Shown here in pieces: positions 26,395-35,210 of a DNA stretch of 64,000 nucleotides (position 1 is the first letter of the stretch; the number at the start of each line of letters is the position of its first letter). The translations under genes and the position numbers were made by a program. The notes beneath the pieces are model-generated. The model saw only the letters and a list, made by a program, of their open reading frames with translations. It was not told the DNA's origin and searched no databases. The stretch is taken from NCBI RefSeq assembly GCF_011683955.1, contig NZ_JAAQPI010000001.1, forward strand, positions 744,001 through 808,000, given 5' to 3'. Source of the DNA: Pseudomaricurvus alkylphenolicus. GTDB lineage: Bacteria > Pseudomonadota > Gammaproteobacteria > Pseudomonadales > Cellvibrionaceae.

Positions 26395-27930
26395 TTACCC
26401 TCTTAAATAAGCTTCCCTCAAACCCTTCTTGTAGAGTTTGCCGTTATCAAACCGGGGAAGCTCTTCAACAAAATCGAAACTTCGAGGACATTTCACGTTG
26501 GACAAATGCTGTCGGCAGAATCCGGCCAACTCTTCGGCCAGGGTCTCTTCCGTCAAAGCGTCATCAGAGTGATAGCGTTGCACAACCGCTTTGACGCTTT
26601 CGCCGAATTCGGTGTCCGGCAAACCGAAAACCGCAACGTCGGCGACGCGCTCGTGGGTGATCAATAGGTTCTCAATTTCCTGCGGGTAGATATTGACACC
26701 CCCGGAGATAATCATAAAATCCGCCCGGTCGGTCAGGTAGAGATAGCCCTCTTCGTCCACGTACCCCATATCGCCAACTGTCGCGTACCCTTGCGCGCTA
26801 TAAGCAACCGTCGACTTTTCATCGCAGTTAAAGTATTCGAACGGGGGGTTGTCGCTGGAGAAATAAACCCGACCGATTTCGCCGGTGGGAAGCTCATTGT
26901 CTGTTTCGTCCAATATGTGAAGCATACAGCCCACGGGAAAACCCACCGATCCTCTGTGGGCCAGCCACTGTTGGGTATTGAGCATAGTCGCGCCGATCGC
27001 CTCGGTGGAGGAATAGAACTCCACGATGACTTCACCCCACCAATCGATCATCTGCTGTTTGATATCAACCGGGCAAGGGGCCGCCGAGTGTATCGCCATG
27101 CGCAGGGTATCCATGCGGTATTTGTCTTTAACGGCGGAGTCCAGCTTGAGCATTCTGACGAACATGATCGGCACCCACTGACCATGAGTCACTTTGTGCT
27201 GATCGATGAGCGCCAGGCATTGTTCGGCGTCGAACTTCTCCATAATAATACTGGTACCGCCGGCAGCCACGACCATCATATTGTTGGCAAGAGGAGACGC
27301 GTGGTACAGAGGAGCCGGAGAAAGGTAGACGGTTTGCTGGTTGTATTGAAACGCGGCCGTCATGGCCGACCAGAGCGGGTTCATTTCGGTAATGGGCACG
27401 CCGGCCTCGAATTGCGGCAGTATGCCCTTGGGTCTGCCGGTGGTACCGGACGAATACAGCATGGGGAGCCCCCGTGCCTCATCGGCGATAGGCGCTGTTG
27501 GAAATCCCTGCCGAGACTGTTCCCAAGAGACGAAGCCATCCCCTTCACTGCCGACCATATAGAAATGTTCGACTGACGGCAGCATCGGTTTTACGGACGT
27601 GCTCACCTCGCGCAATTTTTGCGATCCGATAAAAATCCGGGCCTGGCAATTGTCGGCTATATAGGCCACCTCCTCCCGCTTAAGGTGAGTACTGATGGTC
27701 GTGAATATGACGCCGGCCCGCTGACAGGCCCAGACAATGACCATAAATTGCAGGCTGTTTTCCACAAACAGTGCCAGGTGATCTCCGCTCTCTATGCCCA
27801 GCGAGCGCAACAGATGTGCCGCCTGGTTTGATTGTTGGTCCAATTCAGCGTAAGTGAGTGCCTCACGGCTGGACGCCATGATGTACGCCGGTTTATCAGG
27901 GAAAGCCTGAGCATGAAGGTAGGGATGCAT
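26395..27930 (-). CDS. AMP-forming acyl-CoA synthetase
   Basis: A 511-residue adenylate-forming ligase. The nucleotide loop is SSGTTGRPKG, the hinge area is YLTDRADFMIISGG, and NIYPQEIENLL precedes the C-terminal lid. FDNGKLYKKGLR near the C-terminus contains the catalytic Lys region. It activates a carboxylic acid to its CoA thioester and is the first gene of the minus-strand beta-oxidation set. The acid is unknown. Full length for the family. Confidence 0.92.
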   Translation of the reverse strand: MHPYLHAQAFPDKPAYIMASSREALTYAELDQQSNQAAHLLRSLGIESGDHLALFVENSLQFMVIVWACQRAGVIFTTISTHLKREEVAYIADNCQARIFIGSQKLREVSTSVKPMLPSVEHFYMVGSEGDGFVSWEQSRQGFPTAPIADEARGLPMLYSSGTTGRPKGILPQFEAGVPITEMNPLWSAMTAAFQYNQQTVYLSPAPLYHASPLANNMMVVAAGGTSIIMEKFDAEQCLALIDQHKVTHGQWVPIMFVRMLKLDSAVKDKYRMDTLRMAIHSAAPCPVDIKQQMIDWWGEVIVEFYSSTEAIGATMLNTQQWLAHRGSVGFPVGCMLHILDETDNELPTGEIGRVYFSSDNPPFEYFNCDEKSTVAYSAQGYATVGDMGYVDEEGYLYLTDRADFMIISGGVNIYPQEIENLLITHERVADVAVFGLPDTEFGESVKAVVQRYHSDDALTEETLAEELAGFCRQHLSNVKCPRSFDFVEELPRFDNGKLYKKGLREAYLRG

Positions 27931-28083
27931 TACAGATAACCTGTCGTTGGAGCTGAGAAATACTAGAAATATTCCGCTCCATTAGGCCGTAACTCTGTAT
28001 TAAAAAACATATCCCTGCAGGGAGATATACAGAAAAATTCAGGCCCTATATTGTGAGGTTTGGCATCTCTCGAAAACGAGACA

Positions 28084-28473
28084 ATGAATTTTCGGAAACT
28101 TATCGGATATACACTCCTGGTCATCTCCTTTCTTGCACTGATCTTGCTGCCGGCGATTCCGTTTTTATCGCTGGGCACGTCGTCAAGCATTGCACTGGCA
28201 ACAGGGCTGACCATTGTTGCGGAAGCCTGCTGGTGGCTCGCCGTCCCCCTGTTGGGGAAGGATTTTCTGCAATGGGGCAAACGGTTTTGGGGCAAGCTGA
28301 CCCGAAAGCCAAGCGATAGCATGGCACAAACGAACAGGCTTTCAGCCCCACACCAACAGTCATTTGACGATCACATTCATCCGACCGACAAAGGAGTCGA
28401 CTATGGCGGGAAAAATCCCTCAAGAAAGATTAAACAGGTACCTTGCACTCGACAAGGAAGATTCACTCGGTAG
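28084..28473 (+). CDS. Small membrane protein, possibly transporter-suffix-domain type
   Basis: A 129-residue frame from the ATG at 28084. Its first 75 residues hold two hydrophobic segments (IGYTLLVISFLALILLPAIP and ALATGLTIVAEACWWLAVPL) then KRFWGKLTRK. The two-helix pattern with EACWWLAVPLLGKDFL recalls small proteins annotated as transporter suffix domain. Its hydrophilic C-terminal tail overlaps the ureohydrolase gene by 71 bp in another frame, so either this tail is non-conserved or the real gene is short or damaged. The ribosome site is weak. Confidence 0.55.
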   Translation: MNFRKLIGYTLLVISFLALILLPAIPFLSLGTSSSIALATGLTIVAEACWWLAVPLLGKDFLQWGKRFWGKLTRKPSDSMAQTNRLSAPHQQSFDDHIHPTDKGVDYGGKNPSRKIKQVPCTRQGRFTR

Positions 28474-29506
28474 CCTGGGCGGCTCCCCTGAGGTGGCTGA
28501 GTTTATGGCTCGCGCCTATATGGAAGGGATGGACTTTGCACTCCCCACCTACCGACCGACGAACAGTTTTTTTGGCGCGCCCCATACCAAAGACCTGAGC
28601 GGTGTCGATATTGCCTGCGTGGGTATTCCCATGGATATGACACTGCCAAACAAACTCGGCTCCAATGAGGGGCCCAATGCCATACGGGACCGTTCGTTTC
28701 GCGTCGGCCCCATTCATAGCCCTACCAACCAGATTCCATTCGAAATGTGCAATATCGTCGACTTTGGTGATATCGGTTATGGCTTGCCGGAAGTATCCGC
28801 CAAGTCCTGGATGGTGGGCATTGAAGAAGCTTACCGAAAGTTTGCCGATGCGGGCATTGCCACCCTTTCTTTTGGTGGCGAGCACACCATTACCTACCCG
28901 ATTCTGAAAGCATTGGGACAACATGAGCCCCTGGCTGTTATTCATATTGACGCCCACGGCGATACCGCTGGTTCCAATCCGGAGTTGGAAGGCACCATGC
29001 AGGCCGAGGAATACAATGACACCGTGGTTTTCCGACGCGCCGTGCTCGATGGGGCCATCGATCCGGAAAATACCATTCAGATCGGCATTCGCGGCGCCTA
29101 CGAATTCGCCTGGGAGTTCTCCCACAACACCGGCATGCGCGTGATCAATATGGTGGAGTTCGAAGAGATGGGCGTGGACAAGGTTCTGGCCGAAGCGCGG
29201 CGGGTTGTCGGTAACCGTCCGGTCTATGTCACTGTCGACCTGGATGGTATTGACCCGGCGGATATGCCCGGTGTTGCCTTCCCCGAAGCCGGGGGCATTA
29301 CCTTTCGGGAAATCTCTCGCTTCCTGCGCGGTTTGCGTGGTTTGAATATCGTGGGAGCGGACATTGCAGAGCTCAATCCGAGTCTTGATCCGCAGGGGAC
29401 CTCTGTGGTCAATGCGTCGGCGATCGCATTTGAGTTGTTGACATTATTGGCGGAGTCTCAGGTTAAACGCCGGGGTACCAGAAACAAAACTCACTGGAAT
29501 AAGTAA
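28403..29506 (+). CDS. Arginase/agmatinase-family ureohydrolase
   Basis: A 367-residue manganese ureohydrolase, read from the ATG at 28403 with AAGGAG eight bases upstream. All six metal ligands are present: H161 (GGEHT), D183, H185, D187 (DAHGD), and D279 and D281 (VDLDGIDPADMPG). The first motif is GGEH instead of the usual GGDH. It hydrolyses a guanidino group to urea plus an amine. The substrate is not readable; agmatine, guanidinobutyrate, guanidinoacetate and related acids are all possible. A shared terminator separates it from the convergent nitrilase gene. Confidence 0.9.
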   Translation: MAGKIPQERLNRYLALDKEDSLGSLGGSPEVAEFMARAYMEGMDFALPTYRPTNSFFGAPHTKDLSGVDIACVGIPMDMTLPNKLGSNEGPNAIRDRSFRVGPIHSPTNQIPFEMCNIVDFGDIGYGLPEVSAKSWMVGIEEAYRKFADAGIATLSFGGEHTITYPILKALGQHEPLAVIHIDAHGDTAGSNPELEGTMQAEEYNDTVVFRRAVLDGAIDPENTIQIGIRGAYEFAWEFSHNTGMRVINMVEFEEMGVDKVLAEARRVVGNRPVYVTVDLDGIDPADMPGVAFPEAGGITFREISRFLRGLRGLNIVGADIAELNPSLDPQGTSVVNASAIAFELLTLLAESQVKRRGTRNKTHWNK

Positions 29507-29526
29507 GGGAGATTCCAAAAATCTTC

Positions 29527-29559
29527 AAAAAAGGGCTTCTGATAACAGAAGCCCTTTTT
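29527..29559. terminator. Bidirectional Rho-independent terminator
   Basis: A 9-bp stem (GGGCTTCTG at 29533-29541, CAGAAGCCC at 29546-29554, loop ATAA) is flanked by six A on the left and five T on the right, so it can end transcription from both sides. It separates the ureohydrolase gene (plus) from the nitrilase gene (minus). Confidence 0.9.
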
Positions 29560-29582
29560 GGTTCTGGTAATTTACAGAACTA

Positions 29583-30380
29583 TTACCACAAGTCACAAGG
29601 GAAAAACTGCTGTTTCCACGCGGCCATATCCGTATCAACTTCTGCGACCACAATGGGGTCCAGGGGATTGGTTTGAGCCACCAACGCCGCCGTTGGATTG
29701 ATGATACTGGCGCGGCCTTCAAACTGGGCGCCACCTTTTGGGTCCACCAACTGCTCCATCGAAATGCCCCGGTTGGAAGTGGCAACATAACAACCGGACA
29801 CATTGGCCGCCATATGCATACCGGAACGGAACAACTCCACAGCCTGGGGCGGGGTTGCGCGGGGGCAAACAATCAGGTTGGCACCCTGACGTCCGTATTC
29901 CCTGGCGTGTTCCGGGAACATAATGTCAGTGCAGATCATAAAACCGATTCTAAGTCCCGCCACTTCGGTAACTTCAAAATGTTTTTGACCTTGCTCGGTC
30001 CAGGTCTGTTCATAGAAGCCATCGCTCTGCGGAATGTGCTGCTTGGTGTGTGGGCAAGAGACCACTCCACCCTCACGGGTCCAGACAAAAGCTTCATTGA
30101 CGCGTTTGCCGTTTTCATTGACAGCGCGGGAACCCACTACGGCGGGGGCACCCAATTCGGCCAGCGCTTCGATACAGCGCCGGTGAGCTTTGACCGATTC
30201 ATCCCAGGCCTTCTGGCTGAAATCATCGGAAGCGGCAAGCCAGGGACCGAAAGGCAATTCACCCAGCACCAACAGTTCCGGCTGCAGCCTTTGCACCGAC
30301 TGGGCCAGTGCCTGCCAGGCCGGAGTATCCACATCCAATTCAGGATGATTTTCGGTAACGGCGATTCTAATACGGGGCAT
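29583..30380 (-). CDS. Carbon-nitrogen hydrolase (nitrilase superfamily)
   Basis: A 265-residue cytoplasmic hydrolase with the catalytic triad E41 (LGELPFG), K113 (CPHTKQHIPQ) and C150 (GFMICTDIMFPEHAREY). The length fits amidases, carbamoylases and omega-amidases of the superfamily better than true nitrilases. AGGAG precedes the ATG. It is probably co-transcribed with the aminotransferase upstream (25-bp gap). It would release ammonia from an amide or carbamoyl-amino compound. Together with the convergent ureohydrolase it suggests breakdown of a nitrogen-rich molecule. Confidence 0.9.
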   Translation of the reverse strand: MPRIRIAVTENHPELDVDTPAWQALAQSVQRLQPELLVLGELPFGPWLAASDDFSQKAWDESVKAHRRCIEALAELGAPAVVGSRAVNENGKRVNEAFVWTREGGVVSCPHTKQHIPQSDGFYEQTWTEQGQKHFEVTEVAGLRIGFMICTDIMFPEHAREYGRQGANLIVCPRATPPQAVELFRSGMHMAANVSGCYVATSNRGISMEQLVDPKGGAQFEGRASIINPTAALVAQTNPLDPIVVAEVDTDMAAWKQQFFPCDLW

Positions 30381-30405
30381 GGTTATCTCCTAGGTTGTAA
30401 GAGTA

Positions 30406-31728
30406 TCAGAGGTTTTCGGATTTGAGTTGTTTCAGCGAGTCACGGATACGATCAAGTGCATCGTTAACCTCTTTTTCGGTATGGCCGGCAGAGGTGTAGA
30501 ATCTTGTCCAGGTAAATACGCCATTTTCCAACATCAGCTCAACGAAGCGAGCGGCTTTCGTCATACCGTTTCCCCAACCATCCAGACTGTCGGCGTAGTT
30601 GATGGTTTTTTCTTTGGGGTGAAAGAAGTAATTCCAGCAGGCAGGAAAACCCTGAATCCTCAGGTCATCCATTCCCAACTCCTGAGCGATATCAAGCACT
30701 CCCTCGCGAAGCAGGTTGCCGTGCTTTTCAATGGATTGATAAATCGCACCGTTGTCTCTTTCCAGTTCTTCAATAGTGGCGATAACTGCCGCCATACCCT
30801 GCGCGTATCCGTTATAGGTGCCTGCAATCAGTACGTCGTTGTCCACCAGCTTTTGCATGATATTCTGCTTGCCACAAACCACCGCCACGGGAATTCCACC
30901 TGCAACACCTTTCGCGAGGGTGCACATATCGGGAATAACGCCAAAGCGCTGTTGTGCCCCGCCAATGTCCATACGGAATCCGGTAACGATTTCATCGAAG
31001 ATCAGAACGATACCGTATTTGTCACACAGTTTTCGCACGCCCTCCAAGTAACCCTGTTCGGGCAGACAGCCGAACCAATTGGTCATGGAGGGTTCCATCA
31101 TTATCGCGGCGATTTCATCACCATAACCTGCCAGTAGTTCCTCCAGTGCCGGGAGATCATTCCATTGGACACGGTATTTCCCTTCCAATGCGTGGGTTTT
31201 TCGACCCTCTGTATTGGTAAACATGGAATCTACATCGCCTTCGATTTGACCGGCGCAGGCAATGGGATTTGATGGGTCTTTAACAATGCCTCCCACGAAC
31301 TCATCAGTCGAGCCGTGATAATGCCCCAAGAAGTGAACAAACTTATCTCGTCCCGTATAGGCCCTGGCAATACGAAGGGCATTCGCATTGGCTTCGGTGC
31401 CCGTTACGCAAAATCTCACTTGGTCAGCACAGGGAACATGTTCAACAATCTTCTCGGCTGCCAAGACCTGAACTTCGCTGGTCATGGCATTAAAAAGTTC
31501 GCGATTTTGGCTTTCAATGGCGTGGGTTAAATGCCGGTTTTCATAACCAAGTATTGCCGGCCCCGAACCCAGGTTATAGTCAATAAATTCCTGGCCTTCA
31601 ACGGTTCTCAACCTCACTCCGTTAGCACTTTTAAAATACACGGGTGCCAGAGCACCTTTTCGATAATTACTCTGAATACCGCCAGGTATAACCCTTTTTG
31701 CTCTATCTAAAAAAGATTCGCTATTCAC
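30406..31728 (-). CDS. Class III aminotransferase, glutamate-1-semialdehyde-aminomutase-like
   Basis: A 440-residue PLP enzyme. The cofactor Lys is K273 in LAKGVAGGIPV, the PLP-ring Asp is D245 in IFDEIVTGFR, and GTEANANALRIAR (110-122) binds phosphate. The start codon is GTG (31728) after GGAG. The N-terminal AKRVIPGGIQSNYR resembles HemL-type proteins, but HemL is normally not in catabolic clusters, so this is more likely an amino-acid or omega-amine aminotransferase or aminomutase. It is divergent from the GcvPA-like gene with a 232-bp shared upstream region. Confidence 0.9.
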   Translation of the reverse strand: MNSESFLDRAKRVIPGGIQSNYRKGALAPVYFKSANGVRLRTVEGQEFIDYNLGSGPAILGYENRHLTHAIESQNRELFNAMTSEVQVLAAEKIVEHVPCADQVRFCVTGTEANANALRIARAYTGRDKFVHFLGHYHGSTDEFVGGIVKDPSNPIACAGQIEGDVDSMFTNTEGRKTHALEGKYRVQWNDLPALEELLAGYGDEIAAIMMEPSMTNWFGCLPEQGYLEGVRKLCDKYGIVLIFDEIVTGFRMDIGGAQQRFGVIPDMCTLAKGVAGGIPVAVVCGKQNIMQKLVDNDVLIAGTYNGYAQGMAAVIATIEELERDNGAIYQSIEKHGNLLREGVLDIAQELGMDDLRIQGFPACWNYFFHPKEKTINYADSLDGWGNGMTKAARFVELMLENGVFTWTRFYTSAGHTEKEVNDALDRIRDSLKQLKSENL

Positions 31729-31960
31729 TTTATACTCCGGTTTTATCGTGACTTGGTTTTCCTTTTGTAAATTATATTGCCCCGATCAAACCCCGGACTT
31801 ATTACGATGCGTCAAGCTTTTATGGTTTCGCGTCAAAATGCAGAAATCTGAAGATATGCGACAGGCGGTGTCTTTTTCAGGAGTTTTTCAATTGTTATTA
31901 TCAACTCATCGCTTCCGCAACACCGTAAACCTGAACAACGATCACATCGGAAATCCAAAT

Positions 31961-33358
31961 ATGAATGAACAGAATATTGTTTACCCCTATATACCCAATT
32001 CGGTACCTGCAGTAAAAAAGGAAATGTTGGAGACCATCGGAGTCAGCAGCGTAGAGGCGTTATTCGAAGACATTCCCCAACATTTACGCATCAAAGGCAA
32101 GATGGATCTTCCGGAACCGATTCATGATGAATACAGCCTCATGCGTCATGTGAAAAACCTGTTGAGCAAGAACAGCAATACGTCAGAGAATCTGAATTTT
32201 CTTGGCGCCGGCTGTTACGAGCATGCTGTTCCCGCCGTCTGTGATGAGATCAACGGTCGAGCGGAGTTTCTGACCGCTTACGCCGGTCAGACCTACTCCG
32301 ATCACGGCAAGTTTCAGGCGATGTTCGAGTTCAATTCGCTGATGACCGAACTGCTGGACATGGATTTTCTGGCGCTGCCACAGTACGATGGTCCCGCCGC
32401 GGCCGCCAGCGCATTGCGGATGGCGGCAAGATTAACCGGTCGTCGAGAAGTGCTGCTGCCCCGTTCGATCAATCCCGAAACCCTGTCACTGATAAAGAAC
32501 TATGTCCATTCGGTCACCGACCCCATCAACGTGGTTTTGGTTAACATCGACGGCGAGTCCGGCACATTGGACATGGAAGATCTGAAATCAAAAGTCTCGG
32601 ATAATACGGCGGCCATTTATATTGAAAACCCCGGTTATCTGGGAACCTTTGAACCCAAGGCAGAAGAAATTGGCAATATTGCCAAAGATAAGGGCGCGGA
32701 ATACGTTGTGTATTGCGATCCTATTTCTTTGGGCATCGTCGCCCCGCCTTCTCACTATGGTGCCACCATAGCCTGTGGCGACCTGCAGGCACTTGGCATG
32801 CACATGACTTGTGGCGGAGCTCAAGCCGGATTTATCGCCGGCGGTGATGCCGAACGCGCCGCACAACTCAAGGATGTCATGATCGGCATTGCCGACACTC
32901 AAAAGCAAGGGGAATACGGTTTTGCCATGGCAGGGGTTTTTAATACTTCCTATTTCGCCAGAGAAGATTGTGATGAATATACAGGGTCCGGGACCGCACT
33001 GTGGTGTATTACCGCAGGAGTCTATCTGGCATTGATGGGTCCCAAAGGCATGGAGGAAGTCGGGCAGAGCATTGTTCAGAAAGCCCGTTACGCCGCCGAC
33101 CGAATTTCAGAGCTCGAAGGTGTGACCGTGACTTTCAATTCACCTTTCTTTAAGGAATTCGTGGTGAACTTTGACGGAACGGGAAAATCCGTGGAAGACA
33201 TCAACCAAGCTCTGCTGGGACAAAACATATTTGGCGGGAAAGATCTCTCTGCAGAGTTACCCGAACTTGGGCAGAGTGCACTCTATTGCGTGACAGAAAC
33301 CAAAACTCAGCAAGACATTGACGTTCTGATTGACGCGCTTAAGGCTGTGACCCAATAA
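31961..33358 (+). CDS. gcvPA: Glycine dehydrogenase (decarboxylating) subunit 1-like
   Basis: A 465-residue protein related to the N-terminal half of the glycine-cleavage P-protein. The ATG at 31961 begins MNEQNIVYPYIPNS, close to the expected family start; a longer frame from 31748 adds unrelated residues. Family segments: EDIPQHLRIKG, NFLGAGCYEHAVPA and AYAGQTYSDHGKFQAMFEFN. It pairs with the subunit 2-like gene 44 bp downstream. P-proteins decarboxylate glycine and pass the aminomethyl group to lipoyl GcvH. No GcvH, GcvT or Lpd lies in the window, and gammaproteobacteria usually have a fused GcvP, so the symbol marks homology, not proven function. I see no glycine riboswitch upstream. Confidence 0.85.
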   Translation: MNEQNIVYPYIPNSVPAVKKEMLETIGVSSVEALFEDIPQHLRIKGKMDLPEPIHDEYSLMRHVKNLLSKNSNTSENLNFLGAGCYEHAVPAVCDEINGRAEFLTAYAGQTYSDHGKFQAMFEFNSLMTELLDMDFLALPQYDGPAAAASALRMAARLTGRREVLLPRSINPETLSLIKNYVHSVTDPINVVLVNIDGESGTLDMEDLKSKVSDNTAAIYIENPGYLGTFEPKAEEIGNIAKDKGAEYVVYCDPISLGIVAPPSHYGATIACGDLQALGMHMTCGGAQAGFIAGGDAERAAQLKDVMIGIADTQKQGEYGFAMAGVFNTSYFAREDCDEYTGSGTALWCITAGVYLALMGPKGMEEVGQSIVQKARYAADRISELEGVTVTFNSPFFKEFVVNFDGTGKSVEDINQALLGQNIFGGKDLSAELPELGQSALYCVTETKTQQDIDVLIDALKAVTQ

Positions 33359-33402
33359 GGGCATTGCGCAAACGATATAGTAGTCCGCATAGGAGACAGA
33401 TA

Positions 33403-34995
33403 ATGGCTAGAAATCCACAAACCTTGCTTCGCGATTACCACGCGGCTCGCTGGGACGAAGAAATGATTATGGACCTGGGCGAGCCCGGGGAGAGAGGCGT
33501 AAAGGTTCCGGTTGCCGAATCAGAAATTACCAGTCGAGTAGGAGACGCTTCCTCACTGGTTCCTACTCAATTGCTGAGACGCACCCCTCCCGCTCTGCCG
33601 GAAGTCAGCCAACCCAGGGTCAACAAGCATTACACGCGCCTGTCCCAGGAAACCATGGGCTCCAACGTCGGCAACGATATTGGTCAGGGCACCTGCACCA
33701 TGAAGTACAACCCGGTGTCTCAACTGCATGTCGCTACCAGACATCCCGGCATGACGGAACTGCATCCGCTGCAGGATGAAAGTACCCTGCAGGGCATACT
33801 GGAGATGTATTACAAGCTGCAGGAAATGTTAAAGGAAACCTCGGGTATGGACGCCGTGTCGCTGCAGTCCTGCGGCGGTGGTCAGGCCATTTACGCTAAT
33901 GCCAGTGTGGTGCGGGCCTATCATGAGTCTCGCGGCGATCATCAACGTGACGAAGTTATTACCACATTGCTGTCGCACCCGGCGAATGCGGCGGCACCAG
34001 CCACCGCGGGTTACAAGGTGGTTACGCTGATGCCCACCGAAAGCGGCATACCCGACATGGACGCTCTGAAAGCCGCACTGTCAGAAAGAACGGCCGCGGT
34101 CTTTATCACCAATCCCGAAGATACCGGCGTGTTTAACGGCGATATCGATAAACTGGTTCAGGCCGCCCACGACGTCGGTGCTCTTTGTGTTTACGATATG
34201 GCTAACGCCAACGGACTCTTGGGTATTACACGTGCGAGAGAGGCGGGGTTTGACCTGTGTCACTACAATGCTCACAAAACCTTTTCGACACCCCACGGCA
34301 GTATGGGGCCGGCTTTGGGCGCACAGTGCGTCACCAAAGAGTTAGAGCCGTTTTTGCCGAAACCCATTGTCTGTTTCGACGGTGAACGCTACTCGCTCAA
34401 ATACGATTGTCCGCACAGCATTGGTAAAATTCGTTCTTTTATCGGCAATGCATCTCTGGTTTGCATGGCTTACACCTGGATCATGAACCACGGCGCCGAC
34501 GGACTGCGCGAAGTAGCGGAAGTGTCGGTGATCAACAACAATTATCTCTACGAAAAGCTCAAGGATATTCCGGGTCTGACGGTTTATTTTGCCGAGGGCA
34601 GGCGCCGGCTTGAACAGATCCGCTATTCCTGGGACCCACTGTTCGCCGAAACCGGTGTCGGCTCCGATCACATCCGGGCTCGCATGGTGGACTATGGAGT
34701 GCAATCTTTCTTCGCCAGCCACCATGTCGGACGCCACGAAGAAGAACCGCTGGCTGATCAGATTGTTTCAGAAGCCATGACCCCTGAGCCTTGTGAATCC
34801 TTTTCAAAGGATGATATTGATGAGTATGCAGCCGTCATGGCCCAGATCTCCAAGGAGGCTTATGAAACTCCGGAGCTGGTAAAAACGGCGCCGCACAATT
34901 CATCGATTCACAATGTGCCGATTCCATTTATGGAAGACATTGTGACCCAGGCGGGCACATGGCGTTTGTACAAGAAGGCGAAGAATCTGGATTGA
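33403..34995 (+). CDS. gcvPB: Glycine dehydrogenase (decarboxylating) subunit 2-like
   Basis: A 530-residue PLP enzyme related to the C-terminal half of the P-protein. The ATG at 33403 follows AGGAG. The cofactor Lys is K292 in NAHKTFSTPHG, and the signature TCTMKYNP is at 97-104. The glycine-rich stretch after the Lys motif differs from the canonical version: GSMGPALG where GGGGPG is usual. This could reflect changed substrate or acceptor handling. Together with the preceding subunit it would form a heterotetrameric decarboxylase. Whether it acts on glycine or another amino acid is open. Confidence 0.86.
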   Translation: MARNPQTLLRDYHAARWDEEMIMDLGEPGERGVKVPVAESEITSRVGDASSLVPTQLLRRTPPALPEVSQPRVNKHYTRLSQETMGSNVGNDIGQGTCTMKYNPVSQLHVATRHPGMTELHPLQDESTLQGILEMYYKLQEMLKETSGMDAVSLQSCGGGQAIYANASVVRAYHESRGDHQRDEVITTLLSHPANAAAPATAGYKVVTLMPTESGIPDMDALKAALSERTAAVFITNPEDTGVFNGDIDKLVQAAHDVGALCVYDMANANGLLGITRAREAGFDLCHYNAHKTFSTPHGSMGPALGAQCVTKELEPFLPKPIVCFDGERYSLKYDCPHSIGKIRSFIGNASLVCMAYTWIMNHGADGLREVAEVSVINNNYLYEKLKDIPGLTVYFAEGRRRLEQIRYSWDPLFAETGVGSDHIRARMVDYGVQSFFASHHVGRHEEEPLADQIVSEAMTPEPCESFSKDDIDEYAAVMAQISKEAYETPELVKTAPHNSSIHNVPIPFMEDIVTQAGTWRLYKKAKNLD

Positions 34996-35002
34996 TAATC
35001 CA

Positions 35003-35128
35003 TCGCGGTACCCGATAAGGCTGGGTAGACTCTGTAGCAGCCCGCTCCGAGGGCGACTGGTTTTGGCACTTCGTATCGGTCGCGGTACCCGATAAGGCGG
35101 GGCAGGCTCTCGGAGCCCGCTGCAGCAG
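35003..35128. repeat. REP-like palindrome, copy D, with partial duplication
   Basis: A longer member of the family at 5781. The central part (about 35032-35128) has the usual arms, CTGTAGCAGCCCGCTCCGAG and CGGAGCCCGCTGCAGCAG, with CGCGGTACCCGATAAGGCGG in its interior. The segment 35005-35040 repeats that interior and the right-arm end (CGCGGTACCCGATAAGGCTG, then GACTCTGTAGCAG), so part of one element was duplicated in tandem. It lies between the GcvPB-like and AcoX-like genes. Confidence 0.82.
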
Positions 35129-35210
35129 TCGGTACTGGTATTCATTTGGGCTGTACGAGAACATTGAGGTACGCAATCAATGATGATGTTCCGTAGTCAG
35201 AGGCTTGTAA

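Noticed and set aside
31748-31960. N-terminal extension of the GcvPA-like protein and possible glycine riboswitch upstream
   Set aside because: The extension does not match the family, and no glycine-riboswitch-like conserved core is visible in the spacer.
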